DNA from: Thiomicrorhabdus sp. ZW0627
GTDB lineage: Bacteria; Pseudomonadota; Gammaproteobacteria; Thiomicrospirales; Thiomicrospiraceae
Assembly: GCF_029767005.1 (NCBI RefSeq)
Contig: NZ_JARUQR010000001.1
Coordinates: 124,001-188,000 of the forward strand
Direction of reading: 5' to 3'
Length of the DNA stretch: 64,000 bases
The number at the start of each line of letters is the position of its first letter. The first letter of the stretch is position 1. Both the position numbers and the translations under genes were made by a program. Positions 17,339 to 27,488 of the stretch are shown piece by piece. A model generated the notes under the pieces. It searched no databases and was not told where the DNA came from. It saw only the letters and a list, made by a program, of their open reading frames with translations.

Positions 17339-20002
17339 ATGAGCGAAAATTTTGTAGACCAAGATCCACAAGAAACACAAGAGTGGATCGATGCGCTAGA
17401 AGCCGTTGTCGATTTTGAAGGCACGGACAAAGCGCAACACATCATCGCAAGCTTAATCGAAAAAGCCCGTGTTCACGGCATCGACATTCCTTATTCGGCA
17501 AACACGCCTTATATCAATACCATTTCTGAAGAAGAGCAAGTCAACTACCCAGGCGACATGGGACTTGAGCAGAAATTGCGCGCTATTTTGCGCTGGAATG
17601 CGATGGCAACCGTATCGGGCGCTAATAAAAATACGAGTGTGGGTGGTCACATTGCCTCTTATGCTTCAAGTTGTACCTTGTATGAAGTGGGGATGAACCA
17701 TTTCTTCAAAGGTCCAAAGCATGAACAGGGTGCCGACATGGTTTTCTTCCAGGGACATACTTCACCGGGTATGTACTCGCGTTCGTTCTTGGAAGGTCGT
17801 TTAACCGAAGAACAATTGAGAAACTACCGACAAGAAGTGGACGGCAACGGTCTGTCTTCGTATCCTCACCCTTGGTTGATGGATGACTACTGGCAGTTCC
17901 CGACGGTCTCGATGGGTCTTGGTCCGCTTATGGCGATCTATCAGGCGCGTTTCATGAAATATATGGAAGCACGCGGTTTGGCTCAAACAGAAGGACGTAA
18001 AGTCTGGGCTTTCCTGGGTGACGGTGAAATGGACGAGCCGGAATCACGTGGTGCGATCCAGTTGGCCAAGCGCGAGAAGCTGGATAACCTGGTTTTCGTC
18101 ATCAACTGTAACCTACAGCGTCTTGATGGACCGGTTCGTGGTAACGAAAGTATCATCGACGAATTGGAAGGTGTGTTTCGTGGCGCGGGTTGGTCAGTCA
18201 CAAAAGTCATCTGGGGTTCCGGTTGGGATCGTCTGTTGGCCAAAGACAAGACTGGTAAGCTGATCGAGCGTATGGGTGAAGTAGTGGACGGTGAATACCA
18301 GTCCTATAAAGCGAAAGACGGTGCGTTCGTACGTAAGCACTTCTTTGGTAAATACCCTGAAACCGCGGCGTTGGTCGAAGACATGACCGACGACGAAATC
18401 TTTAAACTTAGCCGTGGTGGACACTCTCCACGTAAGATTTATAACGCTTATAAGCGTGCATCTGAAACCGTCGGTCAGCCGACTGTTATCCTGGCGAAAA
18501 CCGTTAAAGGTTACGGTATGGGTGCTTACGGTGAAGCGGCTAACACAGCGCACCAGCAGAAAAAGTTGGACGTTGAAGGTTACAAATATTTCCGTGACCG
18601 TTTCTCGATTCCAATCTCTGATGAAGAGTTGGAAAAAGGACCGGTTCCTTTCTACCGTCCGGATGAAGATTCTGACGTTATGAAGTACATGCGTGAGCGC
18701 CGTGAAGCATTGGGTGGTTCTTTGCCGTCCCGTCAGGATGTTTCTGAGCCGCTACCGGTTCCATCATTGGATACCTTCAAAATGTTGACCGACGGTACAG
18801 GCGATCGTGAAATGTCGACAACCATGGCATTCGTTCGTCTGATCTCCATCCTGTTACGTGACAAGACCCTTGGTCCACGTGTTGTTCCAATCATTCCGGA
18901 TGAAGCGCGTACTTTCGGTATGGAAGGTCTGTTCCGTCAGGTAGGTATCTACGATCCGGCCGGTCAGTTGTACGAGCCAATGGATGCTGACCAGTTGATG
19001 TGGTACAAAGAATCCGCAAACGGTCAGGTATTCGAAGAAGGGATCAACGAAGCCGGTGCGATGGCTAACTGGGTGGCTGCGGCGACCGCATACGCCAACT
19101 ATGGCGTAAGCATGATTCCGTTCTACATCTACTACTCAATGTTCGGTTTCCAGCGTATCGGTGACTTGGCATGGGCGGCGGGTGATTCGCGTGCACGCGG
19201 CTTCCTTATGGGTGGTACGGCTGGTCGTACGACTCTGGAAGGGGAAGGTCTACAGCACCAGGATGGTCATAACCTTGTTCAGTTCGACCATATTCCTAAC
19301 TGTATGACGTATGACCCAACCTTCGCTTACGAAATGGCGGTCATCATCCGTGACGGTATCAAGCGCATGTTCAATGAAAAAGAAGATGTGTTCTACTACA
19401 TTACGGCTATGAACGAAAACTACTCGCATCCCGCGATGCCTGAAGGTGCCGAAGAAGGCATTTTGAAAGGTCTGTACTCGTTCAAGAAGTCTGAAGCCAA
19501 GCACAAAAATAAAGTTCAGTTGATGGGATCTGGAACAATCTTCCGTGAAGTCATCGCTGCGGCTGAAATGCTTGAAAACGAATGGGATGTCGCTGCAGAC
19601 ATCTGGGGTGCGCCAAGTTTCAACCTGTTGCGTCGCGACGGTGTCGAAACCACGCGTTGGAACATGTTGCATCCTAATGAAACGCAAAAACAGCCTTATG
19701 TTACTGAAACTCTTTCAGGTGCAGAAGGTCCGTTTATTGCGGCAACGGATTACATCCGTGACTACCCTGAGCGTATCCGTGAATACGTTCCTGGTGAATA
19801 CTATGTATTGGGTACGGACGGCTTCGGTCGTTCCGACACCCGCACACAACTGCGTAAGTTCTTTGAAGTTGACCGCTACTATGTGGTGGTTCAGTCGCTT
19901 AAGGCACTGGCAGATGCTGGCAGCATCAAAGCTGATGTGGTTGCTAAAGCGATCGAGAAATACGGTATCGACAGCGAGAAACCTTATCCGGTTCACGCTT
20001 AA
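17339..20002 (+). CDS. aceE: Pyruvate dehydrogenase E1 component, homodimeric
   Basis: 887 residues, the full length of the single-chain AceE. It decarboxylates pyruvate with thiamine diphosphate and acetylates the lipoyl group of E2. The ThDP motif starts GDGEMDEPES near residue 227 and ends with the conserved Asn in INCNLQRLDGP. The N-terminal IASLIEKARVHG and FFQGHTSPGMYSR are typical. It heads the pyruvate dehydrogenase cluster and is preceded by a long structured leader. A strong terminator separates it from aceF. Confidence 0.97.
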   Translation: MSENFVDQDPQETQEWIDALEAVVDFEGTDKAQHIIASLIEKARVHGIDIPYSANTPYINTISEEEQVNYPGDMGLEQKLRAILRWNAMATVSGANKNTSVGGHIASYASSCTLYEVGMNHFFKGPKHEQGADMVFFQGHTSPGMYSRSFLEGRLTEEQLRNYRQEVDGNGLSSYPHPWLMDDYWQFPTVSMGLGPLMAIYQARFMKYMEARGLAQTEGRKVWAFLGDGEMDEPESRGAIQLAKREKLDNLVFVINCNLQRLDGPVRGNESIIDELEGVFRGAGWSVTKVIWGSGWDRLLAKDKTGKLIERMGEVVDGEYQSYKAKDGAFVRKHFFGKYPETAALVEDMTDDEIFKLSRGGHSPRKIYNAYKRASETVGQPTVILAKTVKGYGMGAYGEAANTAHQQKKLDVEGYKYFRDRFSIPISDEELEKGPVPFYRPDEDSDVMKYMRERREALGGSLPSRQDVSEPLPVPSLDTFKMLTDGTGDREMSTTMAFVRLISILLRDKTLGPRVVPIIPDEARTFGMEGLFRQVGIYDPAGQLYEPMDADQLMWYKESANGQVFEEGINEAGAMANWVAAATAYANYGVSMIPFYIYYSMFGFQRIGDLAWAAGDSRARGFLMGGTAGRTTLEGEGLQHQDGHNLVQFDHIPNCMTYDPTFAYEMAVIIRDGIKRMFNEKEDVFYYITAMNENYSHPAMPEGAEEGILKGLYSFKKSEAKHKNKVQLMGSGTIFREVIAAAEMLENEWDVAADIWGAPSFNLLRRDGVETTRWNMLHPNETQKQPYVTETLSGAEGPFIAATDYIRDYPERIREYVPGEYYVLGTDGFGRSDTRTQLRKFFEVDRYYVVVQSLKALADAGSIKADVVAKAIEKYGIDSEKPYPVHA

Positions 20003-20006
20003 TGTC

Positions 20007-20042
20007 AAAGCCGCTGACTCAAGGTGGAGTCAGCGGCTTTTT
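20007..20042 (+). terminator. Strong intrinsic terminator between aceE and aceF
   Basis: A perfect 14-bp stem, AAAGCCGCTGACTC (20007-20020) with its complement at 20027-20040, a 6-base loop and a T run. It would cut most transcripts before aceF. Confidence 0.9.
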
Positions 20043-20112
20043 CATACAGATTCAAGTCGTTTTAAATTCGGGCAAAATCCGATACATAGAATTTACAAAG
20101 GAAGTTTGAACA

Positions 20113-21432
20113 ATGGCTACACAGCAAATTACTATTCCTGATATCGGTGATTTCGATTCGGTTGAAATCATCGAGATCCTTGTGTCTGCGGGCGATACGG
20201 TTTCCGTGGACGACTCTCTTTTAACTTTGGAATCCGATAAGGCCACCATGGAGATCCCATCTCCGGTTTCCGGTACGGTCACGAAAGTGGCGGTGTCGAT
20301 CGGTGATTCAGTTTCCGAAGGCGATTACATCATGGACATCGAAGTGTCTGGTGATGCGGCAGTGCCTGCTCCGGCAGAAGAGAAACCGGCTGAAAAAGCA
20401 GCTGCACCAACTCCAGCGCCAGCGGCGGAAGCGCCTAAGCCTGAGCCAGTTCCGCAAGCGGCGCCTCCGGTTCCGGTTGCTCCGGCGGCAAGCAAATTGG
20501 TTAACGCTCAGTCTATGGGCGCGAAATCCCACGCATCTCCATCGGTTCGTTCATTCGCACGTAAATTGGGTGTGGATCTGGCAAATGTATCTGGTACCGG
20601 GCCAAAGGGTCGTATCCAGCAGACAGACGTTGAAGCGGCAATCAAAGCGGTCATGAGTGGTCAAACGGCTGCTCCTGGGCAAGCTGCGGGTGGTGCGGGC
20701 ATTCCTCCTGTTCCAACGATTGATTTCAGCCAATTCGGTGAGACTGAAACCGTAGAACTAGGCCGCATCAAGAAGATTTCAGGTAAGTTCCTGCATACAA
20801 GCTGGTTGAACGTACCTCATGTCACTCAATTTGACGAGTGTGACATTACTGAAATGGATCAGTTCCGTAAAGATCAGAAAGCGGCGGCTGAGAAGCAGGG
20901 CATCAAACTGACTCCACTTGTTTTCGTTATGAAAGCCGTGGTTAAAGCTTTGCAGGAGTTCCCGAGCTTCAACGCATCCTTGTCTCCAGACGCGCAATCG
21001 ATCATCAAGAAAGGTTACTACAACATCGGTATCGCGGTGGATACGCCGAACGGTCTTGTTGTTCCTGTGGTCAAAGACGTCGACAAAAAAGGCATCTACG
21101 AGTTGTCCCGCGATTTGATGGAAATCTCTGCCAAAGCGCGTGACGGTAAGCTGGGGCCTGCCGACATGTCCGGCGGTACTTTCACCATCTCTAGCCTTGG
21201 CGGTATCGGCGGTACTCAGTTCACGCCGATTGTTAACGCGCCTGAAGTAGCGATCATGGGTCTTTCTAAGGCTAAGATGCAGCCGGTTTGGAACGGTTCT
21301 GAATTTGTTCCTCGTTTGATCATGCCGTTCAGTGTCTCTTACGACCACCGTGCGATTGACGGTGCCGAAGGTGTCCGTTTCACAACCGCAGTCGGCCAGT
21401 ATCTTTCTGACCTGCGTCAATTGATTCTTTAA
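20113..21432 (+). CDS. aceF: Dihydrolipoamide acetyltransferase, pyruvate dehydrogenase E2
   Basis: 439 residues. A single N-terminal lipoyl domain carries the lipoyl Lys43 in ESDKATME. A Pro/Ala-rich swinging linker (about 90-130) follows, then a peripheral-subunit-binding domain (HASPSVRSFARKLGVDLANV, about 140-175), and the catalytic domain ending in SYDHRAIDGAEG with the catalytic His. E. coli AceF has three lipoyl domains; one is common elsewhere. lpdA starts 13 bases later. Confidence 0.96.
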   Translation: MATQQITIPDIGDFDSVEIIEILVSAGDTVSVDDSLLTLESDKATMEIPSPVSGTVTKVAVSIGDSVSEGDYIMDIEVSGDAAVPAPAEEKPAEKAAAPTPAPAAEAPKPEPVPQAAPPVPVAPAASKLVNAQSMGAKSHASPSVRSFARKLGVDLANVSGTGPKGRIQQTDVEAAIKAVMSGQTAAPGQAAGGAGIPPVPTIDFSQFGETETVELGRIKKISGKFLHTSWLNVPHVTQFDECDITEMDQFRKDQKAAAEKQGIKLTPLVFVMKAVVKALQEFPSFNASLSPDAQSIIKKGYYNIGIAVDTPNGLVVPVVKDVDKKGIYELSRDLMEISAKARDGKLGPADMSGGTFTISSLGGIGGTQFTPIVNAPEVAIMGLSKAKMQPVWNGSEFVPRLIMPFSVSYDHRAIDGAEGVRFTTAVGQYLSDLRQLIL

Positions 21433-21444
21433 TAGGAGTTTGGG

Positions 21445-23223
21445 ATGAGCAAGATTGTAGACATCAAAATTCCTGATATCGGTGATTTCGCAGAAGTTGA
21501 AGTCATTGAAGTATTGGTTGCCGCCGGTGAAGAGGTTGCACAGGACGATTCACTGCTGACATTGGAATCCGACAAGGCCACGATGGAAATTCCTGCGCCT
21601 TTCGCCGGTAAACTGGTTACGTTTACAGCGGAAGTAGGCGACAAGGTTTCAGAAGGTTCGATTATCGGTACCATGGAAATCGCAGACAGCGACACCGTTG
21701 CCGCCAACGTGGAAGAAAGCGTTTCTGCAACCGCTGCACCAGCCGAAGAGCCAAAAGCGGAACAGACTGCACCTCAAGCGGTTTCAGCCGCTGATCTTCC
21801 ACCTGCGGATATGCAGTGCGAAGTGTTGGTTCTTGGTTCCGGTCCTGGCGGATACACGGCTGCATTCCGTGCCGCCGACCTTGGCAAGAAAGTGGTTATG
21901 ATTGAACGTTACGAGAACATCGGTGGTGTTTGTTTGAACGTGGGTTGTATCCCGTCTAAAGCGTTATTACACATGTCTGTTGTGTTGAACGAAACCCGTG
22001 AAATGGGTGCGCACGGTATCACCTTTGCCGAGCCGCAAATCGATACCAACAAAATGCGTGAGTATAAAGATTCCGTTATCGGTAAATTGACCGGTGGTTT
22101 GGCAGGTCTTGCCAAAGCGCGTAAGGTTGAAGTGGTTCAGGGTTACGGTAAGTTCAGCTCTGCCAACACCGTTACGGTTGATATGGCAGACGGTTCCACC
22201 AAAACCATCGCATTCGAAAACGCCATCATCGCAGCCGGTTCACGTGTTGTGAAACTGCCATTCATCCCGCATGACGATCCTCGCGTAATGGATTCGACCG
22301 ACGCATTGGAACTGGAAGAAGTTCCAAACCGCATGTTGGTTATCGGTGGCGGTATCATAGGTCTGGAAATGGCTCAGGTTTACGACTCACTTGGTGCGAA
22401 CATCACTGTGGTCGAATTGGGCGACACCATTATCCCGGGTGCGGATAAAGACATCTCCAAGCCGTTGCTTAAGAAGATCAAAAAGAAATACGAAAACATT
22501 TATCTGAAATCGAAAGTGACCAACGTCGAAGCCAAAGAAGAAGGCTTGGTGGTTACGTTTGAAGGTAAAGACTGTCCTGAAACCGATACCTTCGACCGTA
22601 TTTTGGTTGCAGTGGGTCGTGCGCCTAACGGTAAATTGATCGATGCCGAGAAAGCCGGTGTTGTAGTAAACGATTGGGGCTTCATCGAAGTTGACGAACG
22701 TCAGAAAACCAATGTTGATCACATCTACGCGATCGGTGATATTGTCGGTCAGCCAATGCTGGCGCACAAAGCGGTTCACGAAGGTAAAGTGGCTGCGGAA
22801 GTTATTTCGGGCATGCCAAGCGCCTTCACGCCAATGGGTATTCCATCGGTGGCCTATACCGATCCTGAAGTGGCTTGGGCCGGTAAGACCGAAGACCAGC
22901 TTAAAGCGGAAGGTATCGAATACGAGAAGGGTGCTTTCCCATGGGCGGCTTCCGGACGTAGCTTGAGCTTGGGCCGTGACGAAGGGATGACCAAAGCGTT
23001 GTTCTGTTCTGAAACCCATCGTCTGCTAGGTTGCGGTATCGTTGGCCCTAACGCCGGTGAATTGATCGCCGAAGCGATGTTGGCGATTGAAATGGGCGCG
23101 GATATGCAAGACATCGGTCTGACTATCCACCCACACCCAACGCTATCGGAAACCATCTGCTTCGCGGCAGAGATGGCAGAAGGAACCATTACGGATCTGA
23201 TGCCTCCGAAGAAGAAAAAATAA
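21445..23223 (+). CDS. lpdA: Dihydrolipoyl dehydrogenase (E3) with N-terminal lipoyl domain
   Basis: 592 residues, about 120 more than ordinary E3, because an N-terminal lipoyl domain with Lys44 (ESDKATME) and a linker precede the enzyme. The FAD loop LGSGPGGYTAAFRAADLG and the redox disulfide in GGVCLNVGCIPSK are intact. The NAD loop is GGGIIGLEMA, and the C-terminal dimer domain has the catalytic HPHPT(LSET). It reoxidises dihydrolipoyl groups of E2 to make NADH. The lipoyl domain closely resembles that of the adjacent AceF, so recent duplication or shared lipoylation is likely. Its stop codon lies within a palindromic repeat. Confidence 0.96.
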   Translation: MSKIVDIKIPDIGDFAEVEVIEVLVAAGEEVAQDDSLLTLESDKATMEIPAPFAGKLVTFTAEVGDKVSEGSIIGTMEIADSDTVAANVEESVSATAAPAEEPKAEQTAPQAVSAADLPPADMQCEVLVLGSGPGGYTAAFRAADLGKKVVMIERYENIGGVCLNVGCIPSKALLHMSVVLNETREMGAHGITFAEPQIDTNKMREYKDSVIGKLTGGLAGLAKARKVEVVQGYGKFSSANTVTVDMADGSTKTIAFENAIIAAGSRVVKLPFIPHDDPRVMDSTDALELEEVPNRMLVIGGGIIGLEMAQVYDSLGANITVVELGDTIIPGADKDISKPLLKKIKKKYENIYLKSKVTNVEAKEEGLVVTFEGKDCPETDTFDRILVAVGRAPNGKLIDAEKAGVVVNDWGFIEVDERQKTNVDHIYAIGDIVGQPMLAHKAVHEGKVAAEVISGMPSAFTPMGIPSVAYTDPEVAWAGKTEDQLKAEGIEYEKGAFPWAASGRSLSLGRDEGMTKALFCSETHRLLGCGIVGPNAGELIAEAMLAIEMGADMQDIGLTIHPHPTLSETICFAAEMAEGTITDLMPPKKKK

Positions 23224-23240
23224 ACAGGCCTGTTTATTTT
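23217..23240. repeat. 24-bp palindrome with ACAGGCCTGT core spanning the lpdA stop
   Basis: The core is at 23224-23233. AAAATAA and TTATTTT extend it to a perfect 24-bp dyad. The TAA stop codon of lpdA (23221-23223) is part of the left arm. Confidence 0.85.
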
Positions 23241-23248
23241 AGTTTTTG

Positions 23249-23277
23249 AAAAAACCCGTAAAAAGCGGGTTTTTTTA
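23249..23277 (+). terminator. Intrinsic terminator after lpdA
   Basis: AAAAAACCCG (23249-23258) and CGGGTTTTTT (23267-23276) flank a short A-rich loop, nine bases after the palindrome. Confidence 0.85.
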
Positions 23278-23461
23278 TGTCTGAATTACAGAACTCTTCA
23301 TTTTTTCTAAGTCAATTTTCTTAAGGTGATCGTGGGATTGCTAGGCGAATAAAAATAATGAAAAGTCCCATTAAAACAAGTGATTAGAAACGACATGGAA
23401 CAGACGTTTAGTTCCATTGTTTTTGAGTAAAATAGTGATCGTATCAAGGAAGGTATGAATT

Positions 23462-25582
23462 ATGTATAAAAATAAAAAAATGAACAGTATTCGAATTAAA
23501 AGTTCGATTCCTACAGTGACATTAGCGATTTCGATGATCGTTTTGCTGGTAGTCGCTTACTGGATGTTAAAAATGCAGGAGCGTTCGATAAAGTTACAGG
23601 CGGATAAATTTATTCACTCCATTTCATTGACGCTCAATGCGGATCGAGACCTTTATCAAGCGAAAGTAGCCGAGTTAAATTTATTGGCCAACTACGGCTC
23701 GGCAGAGAAAAATGAAGGTTCGCGGATTGAGAATGCTCAACAGGTTTCTGATCGTTACGCCAAATATATGGAGCATATGAAAGATTATCCTGATGTATTG
23801 GCAAAATCGGATGGCTTTAAGTCGGACTTTGAGGCCTGGAAAAATCAATCGGACAAACTGGTTGCCGCGATCGGTCAAGCGGATGAAGCGGAAATCATGG
23901 CACTGAGAAGAGATGAAGAAAAAAAGTTTTCTGCATTACGAGACAATCTTGATGTAGCAGGTGAGGCCGCGTTATTAAAGTCTGTTGAGATGCGTGAACG
24001 CCTTGAGGAACAACTTACTCAATTCAAAACGATTGCCATTGTTATATTGGGTTTGATTCTGCTCGGCGCCCTGTGGATTGGTTATTCCATTCCTAAAAAT
24101 ATTTCCAGACAGCTACAAAAAACCATCGATGCCGCAAATGCCATTGCAGCGGGTGATCTATCCAATACAATCGAAACGAATACGACGGATGAGACAGGCC
24201 AGTTATTGAATTCGATGAAGCGGATGCAGGATACCATTAAATTGCTTTTGCACGATATGAACCGTATGTCCGAAGAACATGATGCCGGTGATATCGATGT
24301 TGTGGTAGACGAAAGCAAATTCCAAGGCGATTATAAAAAAATGGCGGCTGCGATCAATGCGATGGTCAGTGACCATATCAGCATGAATAAAAAATCCATG
24401 GCCGTATTCAAATCCTTCGGCAATGGTGACTTTGATGCCGATATGGAGAAATTGCCGGGCAAAAAAGCCTTTATCAACGAAAGCATCGAGACGGTTCGAA
24501 GTAATCTTAAAGCCATTACCGCCGATACCGATATGCTGATTCAGGCCGTGGCAGATGGCGAGCTTGATAAGTTGGCAAATTCCGATAAGTTCCAGGGTGA
24601 CTGGAAACGAATGATCGAAGGTGTCAATCAGATTTTGGCCGGTATGGTAAAACCGCTCAATGAAGCCATTGGTGTGTTGGTGGAAATCGAGCAGGGGAAT
24701 CTAACCAAGACGGTGACCGGCGATTACAAAGGCCAACTGGGCGAGTTTAAACAAACGGTCAACAATACGGTTGCCAAACTGTCGAGTGTCATTAACCAGA
24801 CAGTTCAAGCTTCGCAGATTGTTTCTCAAGGTGCACAAGAAGTTGCGCAAGGAGCCATGGATTTAAGTTCACGCGTGCAGGAGCAGGCTGCGGCCATTGA
24901 GCAAACATCCGCCACCATGGAAGAAATCACGTCCAGCGTCCAGCACAATGCACATCATGCTAAAGACGCTTCGGATGTCGTGCGGACTGTACAACGTCAG
25001 TCCAATACCGGTTCCAAGGTAATGGGGCAAACCATCGAAGCCATGAATGCTATTCAGGAATCAAGTCATAAGATTTCCGACATTGTCACTTTGATTGACG
25101 GCATCGCTTTCCAAACTAACCTATTGGCGCTTAATGCCGCCGTTGAAGCCGCGCGAGCCGGTGAACACGGACGTGGTTTTGCAGTGGTCGCCAGTGAAGT
25201 CCGTTCTCTGTCTCAAAAATCTGCCGATGCTGCCAGAGAAATCACCACCTTGATTTCTGAAAGTGTCGACCGTATCGATCAAGGAACGAAACTGGCATCT
25301 GAATCAAGTGAAGTGCTTTCTGCTATTAACAAGTCAATTGATGACGTTGTGGAAGTGGTAGAGCAGATCGAATTGGCATCCAGTCAACAGATGGAAGGAA
25401 TTGAGCAGGTTCATAAAGCGGTCGGTCAAATTGATGGTGTGACACAACAAAATGCAGCTCTAATAGAAGAGACCGCCGCAGCCGCCGACAGCATGAGTGA
25501 GCAGGCCGAACGTCTGAACCGGGACATGGCTTTCTTCAGAATACAATCAACCGAGGCTGAAGTGAAACAGTTACCGGTCTGA
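23462..25582 (+). CDS. Methyl-accepting chemotaxis protein with a HAMP-like array
   Basis: 706 residues. TM1 is at about 18-36 and TM2 at about 190-212, with a helical periplasmic ligand domain of about 150 residues between them. A long cytoplasmic stretch (about 213-440) then contains several HAMP-like repeats with similar signatures ([50 protein letters not shown]). The signalling domain has the hairpin tip [20 protein letters not shown] plus [14 protein letters not shown]. There is no C-terminal CheR-binding pentapeptide; it ends QLPV. The ligand is unknown. The ATG at 23462 has AAGGAAGG eight bases upstream. Confidence 0.92.
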   Translation: MYKNKKMNSIRIKSSIPTVTLAISMIVLLVVAYWMLKMQERSIKLQADKFIHSISLTLNADRDLYQAKVAELNLLANYGSAEKNEGSRIENAQQVSDRYAKYMEHMKDYPDVLAKSDGFKSDFEAWKNQSDKLVAAIGQADEAEIMALRRDEEKKFSALRDNLDVAGEAALLKSVEMRERLEEQLTQFKTIAIVILGLILLGALWIGYSIPKNISRQLQKTIDAANAIAAGDLSNTIETNTTDETGQLLNSMKRMQDTIKLLLHDMNRMSEEHDAGDIDVVVDESKFQGDYKKMAAAINAMVSDHISMNKKSMAVFKSFGNGDFDADMEKLPGKKAFINESIETVRSNLKAITADTDMLIQAVADGELDKLANSDKFQGDWKRMIEGVNQILAGMVKPLNEAIGVLVEIEQGNLTKTVTGDYKGQLGEFKQTVNNTVAKLSSVINQTVQASQIVSQGAQEVAQGAMDLSSRVQEQAAAIEQTSATMEEITSSVQHNAHHAKDASDVVRTVQRQSNTGSKVMGQTIEAMNAIQESSHKISDIVTLIDGIAFQTNLLALNAAVEAARAGEHGRGFAVVASEVRSLSQKSADAAREITTLISESVDRIDQGTKLASESSEVLSAINKSIDDVVEVVEQIELASSQQMEGIEQVHKAVGQIDGVTQQNAALIEETAAAADSMSEQAERLNRDMAFFRIQSTEAEVKQLPV

Positions 25583-25633
25583 AGTCATTGAAATAAAAAA
25601 GTAATTGTAAAAATTACTCATTCTGTTATAACT

Positions 25634-25662
25634 AAAACCCGTGCCACAAGCACGGGTTTTTT
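25634..25662 (+). terminator. Intrinsic terminator after the chemoreceptor gene
   Basis: AAAACCCGTGC and GCACGGGTTTT flank CACAA, followed by further T. Confidence 0.92.
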
Positions 25663-25836
25663 TATGCCTAAATTTTATGTCGTTTTAGTCCATTGCGGAA
25701 TATTGGCTAAGGCGGTTATATGATCACAATTTTGACAGGTTGAATTGAATAAAGTGAAAACAGTTTCTGCTCTACCGTTGTGTATGTGTAGGGAATTTAA
25801 TTTTCCCTGTATCCGAATATTCTTAAAGGAATAAGA

Positions 25837-27486
25837 GTGTACGACTTCCGACATTTTCGAATAGACAGGGCGTTGCTGTTCACATTTTTATTAATAGGCC
25901 TTGTCTTTTCAAGCCACTCTTATGCTCAAGCTGCTCAAGTCGAAAATATAGCATGGAAGCTGTACGGCATTGATAAGTTCCAACAATTTGATCCTCAGCG
26001 ACCGGAGTCGCAATACAACTTATTAGAGGTCGATGGTATCTCTTTGACCGGTGGGCACTATCTTTATTCCGGAGAAGTGAATATTGATCAGGAAGGCTTT
26101 TATGTGGTCGATTTCAAAAATACCTCCGCCATAGACCTTTTTTCCTTTTATATTTACGATCAACAAAACAGACGGGTTGCCACCGCCTCAGGCGGCATTG
26201 GCAGCACCGAGACCAACCCGTTTTTTCTTCGTCATGGACGAACATTTCATTTAAAAGCCGGGCAATATAAGTTGCTTGCGGAAGTGTCTTCTCCCTATTT
26301 TATTGCCCAGCCGGTTCCCTATGTCGATCCGCTTGCCAATTACCAGCAGGAGATCAAGCTTGGTAACGCCATCGTATTGATCGGCCTTGGTATTTTTCTT
26401 TCCATGGGTATCTATTACGGTGCGCTTTCTTTTGCTCGTTCGCGTAATACCGAAGTGCTGTATGCCATCTTCATATTCTCTAATTTGCTGTTTAATGCCG
26501 GTGCACATCAGGTTCTAGCGCAGCTATTTAATCTGCATAATTTTTACCTGATTTCTTTCCCCATCGTTATTTCCAATTTCATTTATGTACTCTTTGTCAT
26601 GAAGCTTTTGGAAATTCATCCGGCCAAGAACAAAATATTGCATCTGATGGGAATCGTGGCCCTTTTGGTTCTGGCTGTATTTGCGCTATTTGGTATGTTG
26701 TCGCCACACTGGGTTAATGAAATGGCTCGTTTTGGCGTATGGGTGTTCCTGTTATATGGACTGATAGCGGGTGTTGCTCGTTCAATCCAGGGGAGCGTTG
26801 TAGCGCGTTTGTATTTAGTCGCTCTGGTCGTCTTCATTGGGCTTGCCAGCATGGCCACTCTGCCAACTCATTTAAGTTCAAATACCATCTATGTTGAACA
26901 CTATGGGCTGGCGGCTATCGCAATGGAAGTTATTCTGCTTGCGCTGGTTCTAACTTATCAGTTCGGTGAACTTTATCGTGAGCGCGTGAGAATACTACTC
27001 CGCCTTGATCATAGTAAAAAATTGGCTCATACCGATGCCGTTACAGATATTCCAAACCGCTACGCATTGGAAATAGAATTGGCTTCCTTCGAGCAAAACT
27101 CTTCTTTAACTTATATCGATATGGACAACCTGAAGTTTTACAACGACCGTTACGGCCACGCGAAGGGCGATGAGATGCTCAAGATGTTTGCCAGTCTAAT
27201 GAAACAAGGATTGGGTGGTGATGGCTGCATTTACCGAGTAGGGGGCGATGAATTTGCCGTCACTTGTCCGGATGGTAATGCGCATAGAGTTCAGAAACTC
27301 ATCGACCGCGTCATAGATGAGATGCATCACATCGGTTTTGAACAGGCCGGGGTGAGTGCGGGTTCAGCCTTTATGCACGAGGCGGCCAACACCTCGGACC
27401 TGAAACACTTAGCCGATATACGAATGTACGAAAACAAACAGCATCGCAAATCGAAAAGCCATCACTGGTTCAATATAGGAGGATAG
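25837..27486 (+). CDS. Diguanylate cyclase with 7TMR-DISM sensor
   Basis: 549 residues. A signal sequence precedes a periplasmic 7TMR-DISMED2-type beta-sandwich domain (about 32-170), seven membrane helices (about 178-380) and a GGDEF domain with VGGDEFAVTC. The metal-binding YIDMDNLKFYNDRYGH is intact, so it should make c-di-GMP. No RxxD inhibitory site precedes GGDEF. The GTG start at 25837 has AAAGGAATAAG upstream. A small AGGGAA/TTCCCT hairpin lies at 25790-25808. The next gene's ribosome site is the last codons of this gene, so the two are coupled. Confidence 0.87.
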   Translation: MYDFRHFRIDRALLFTFLLIGLVFSSHSYAQAAQVENIAWKLYGIDKFQQFDPQRPESQYNLLEVDGISLTGGHYLYSGEVNIDQEGFYVVDFKNTSAIDLFSFYIYDQQNRRVATASGGIGSTETNPFFLRHGRTFHLKAGQYKLLAEVSSPYFIAQPVPYVDPLANYQQEIKLGNAIVLIGLGIFLSMGIYYGALSFARSRNTEVLYAIFIFSNLLFNAGAHQVLAQLFNLHNFYLISFPIVISNFIYVLFVMKLLEIHPAKNKILHLMGIVALLVLAVFALFGMLSPHWVNEMARFGVWVFLLYGLIAGVARSIQGSVVARLYLVALVVFIGLASMATLPTHLSSNTIYVEHYGLAAIAMEVILLALVLTYQFGELYRERVRILLRLDHSKKLAHTDAVTDIPNRYALEIELASFEQNSSLTYIDMDNLKFYNDRYGHAKGDEMLKMFASLMKQGLGGDGCIYRVGGDEFAVTCPDGNAHRVQKLIDRVIDEMHHIGFEQAGVSAGSAFMHEAANTSDLKHLADIRMYENKQHRKSKSHHWFNIGG

Positions 27487-27488
27487 TT

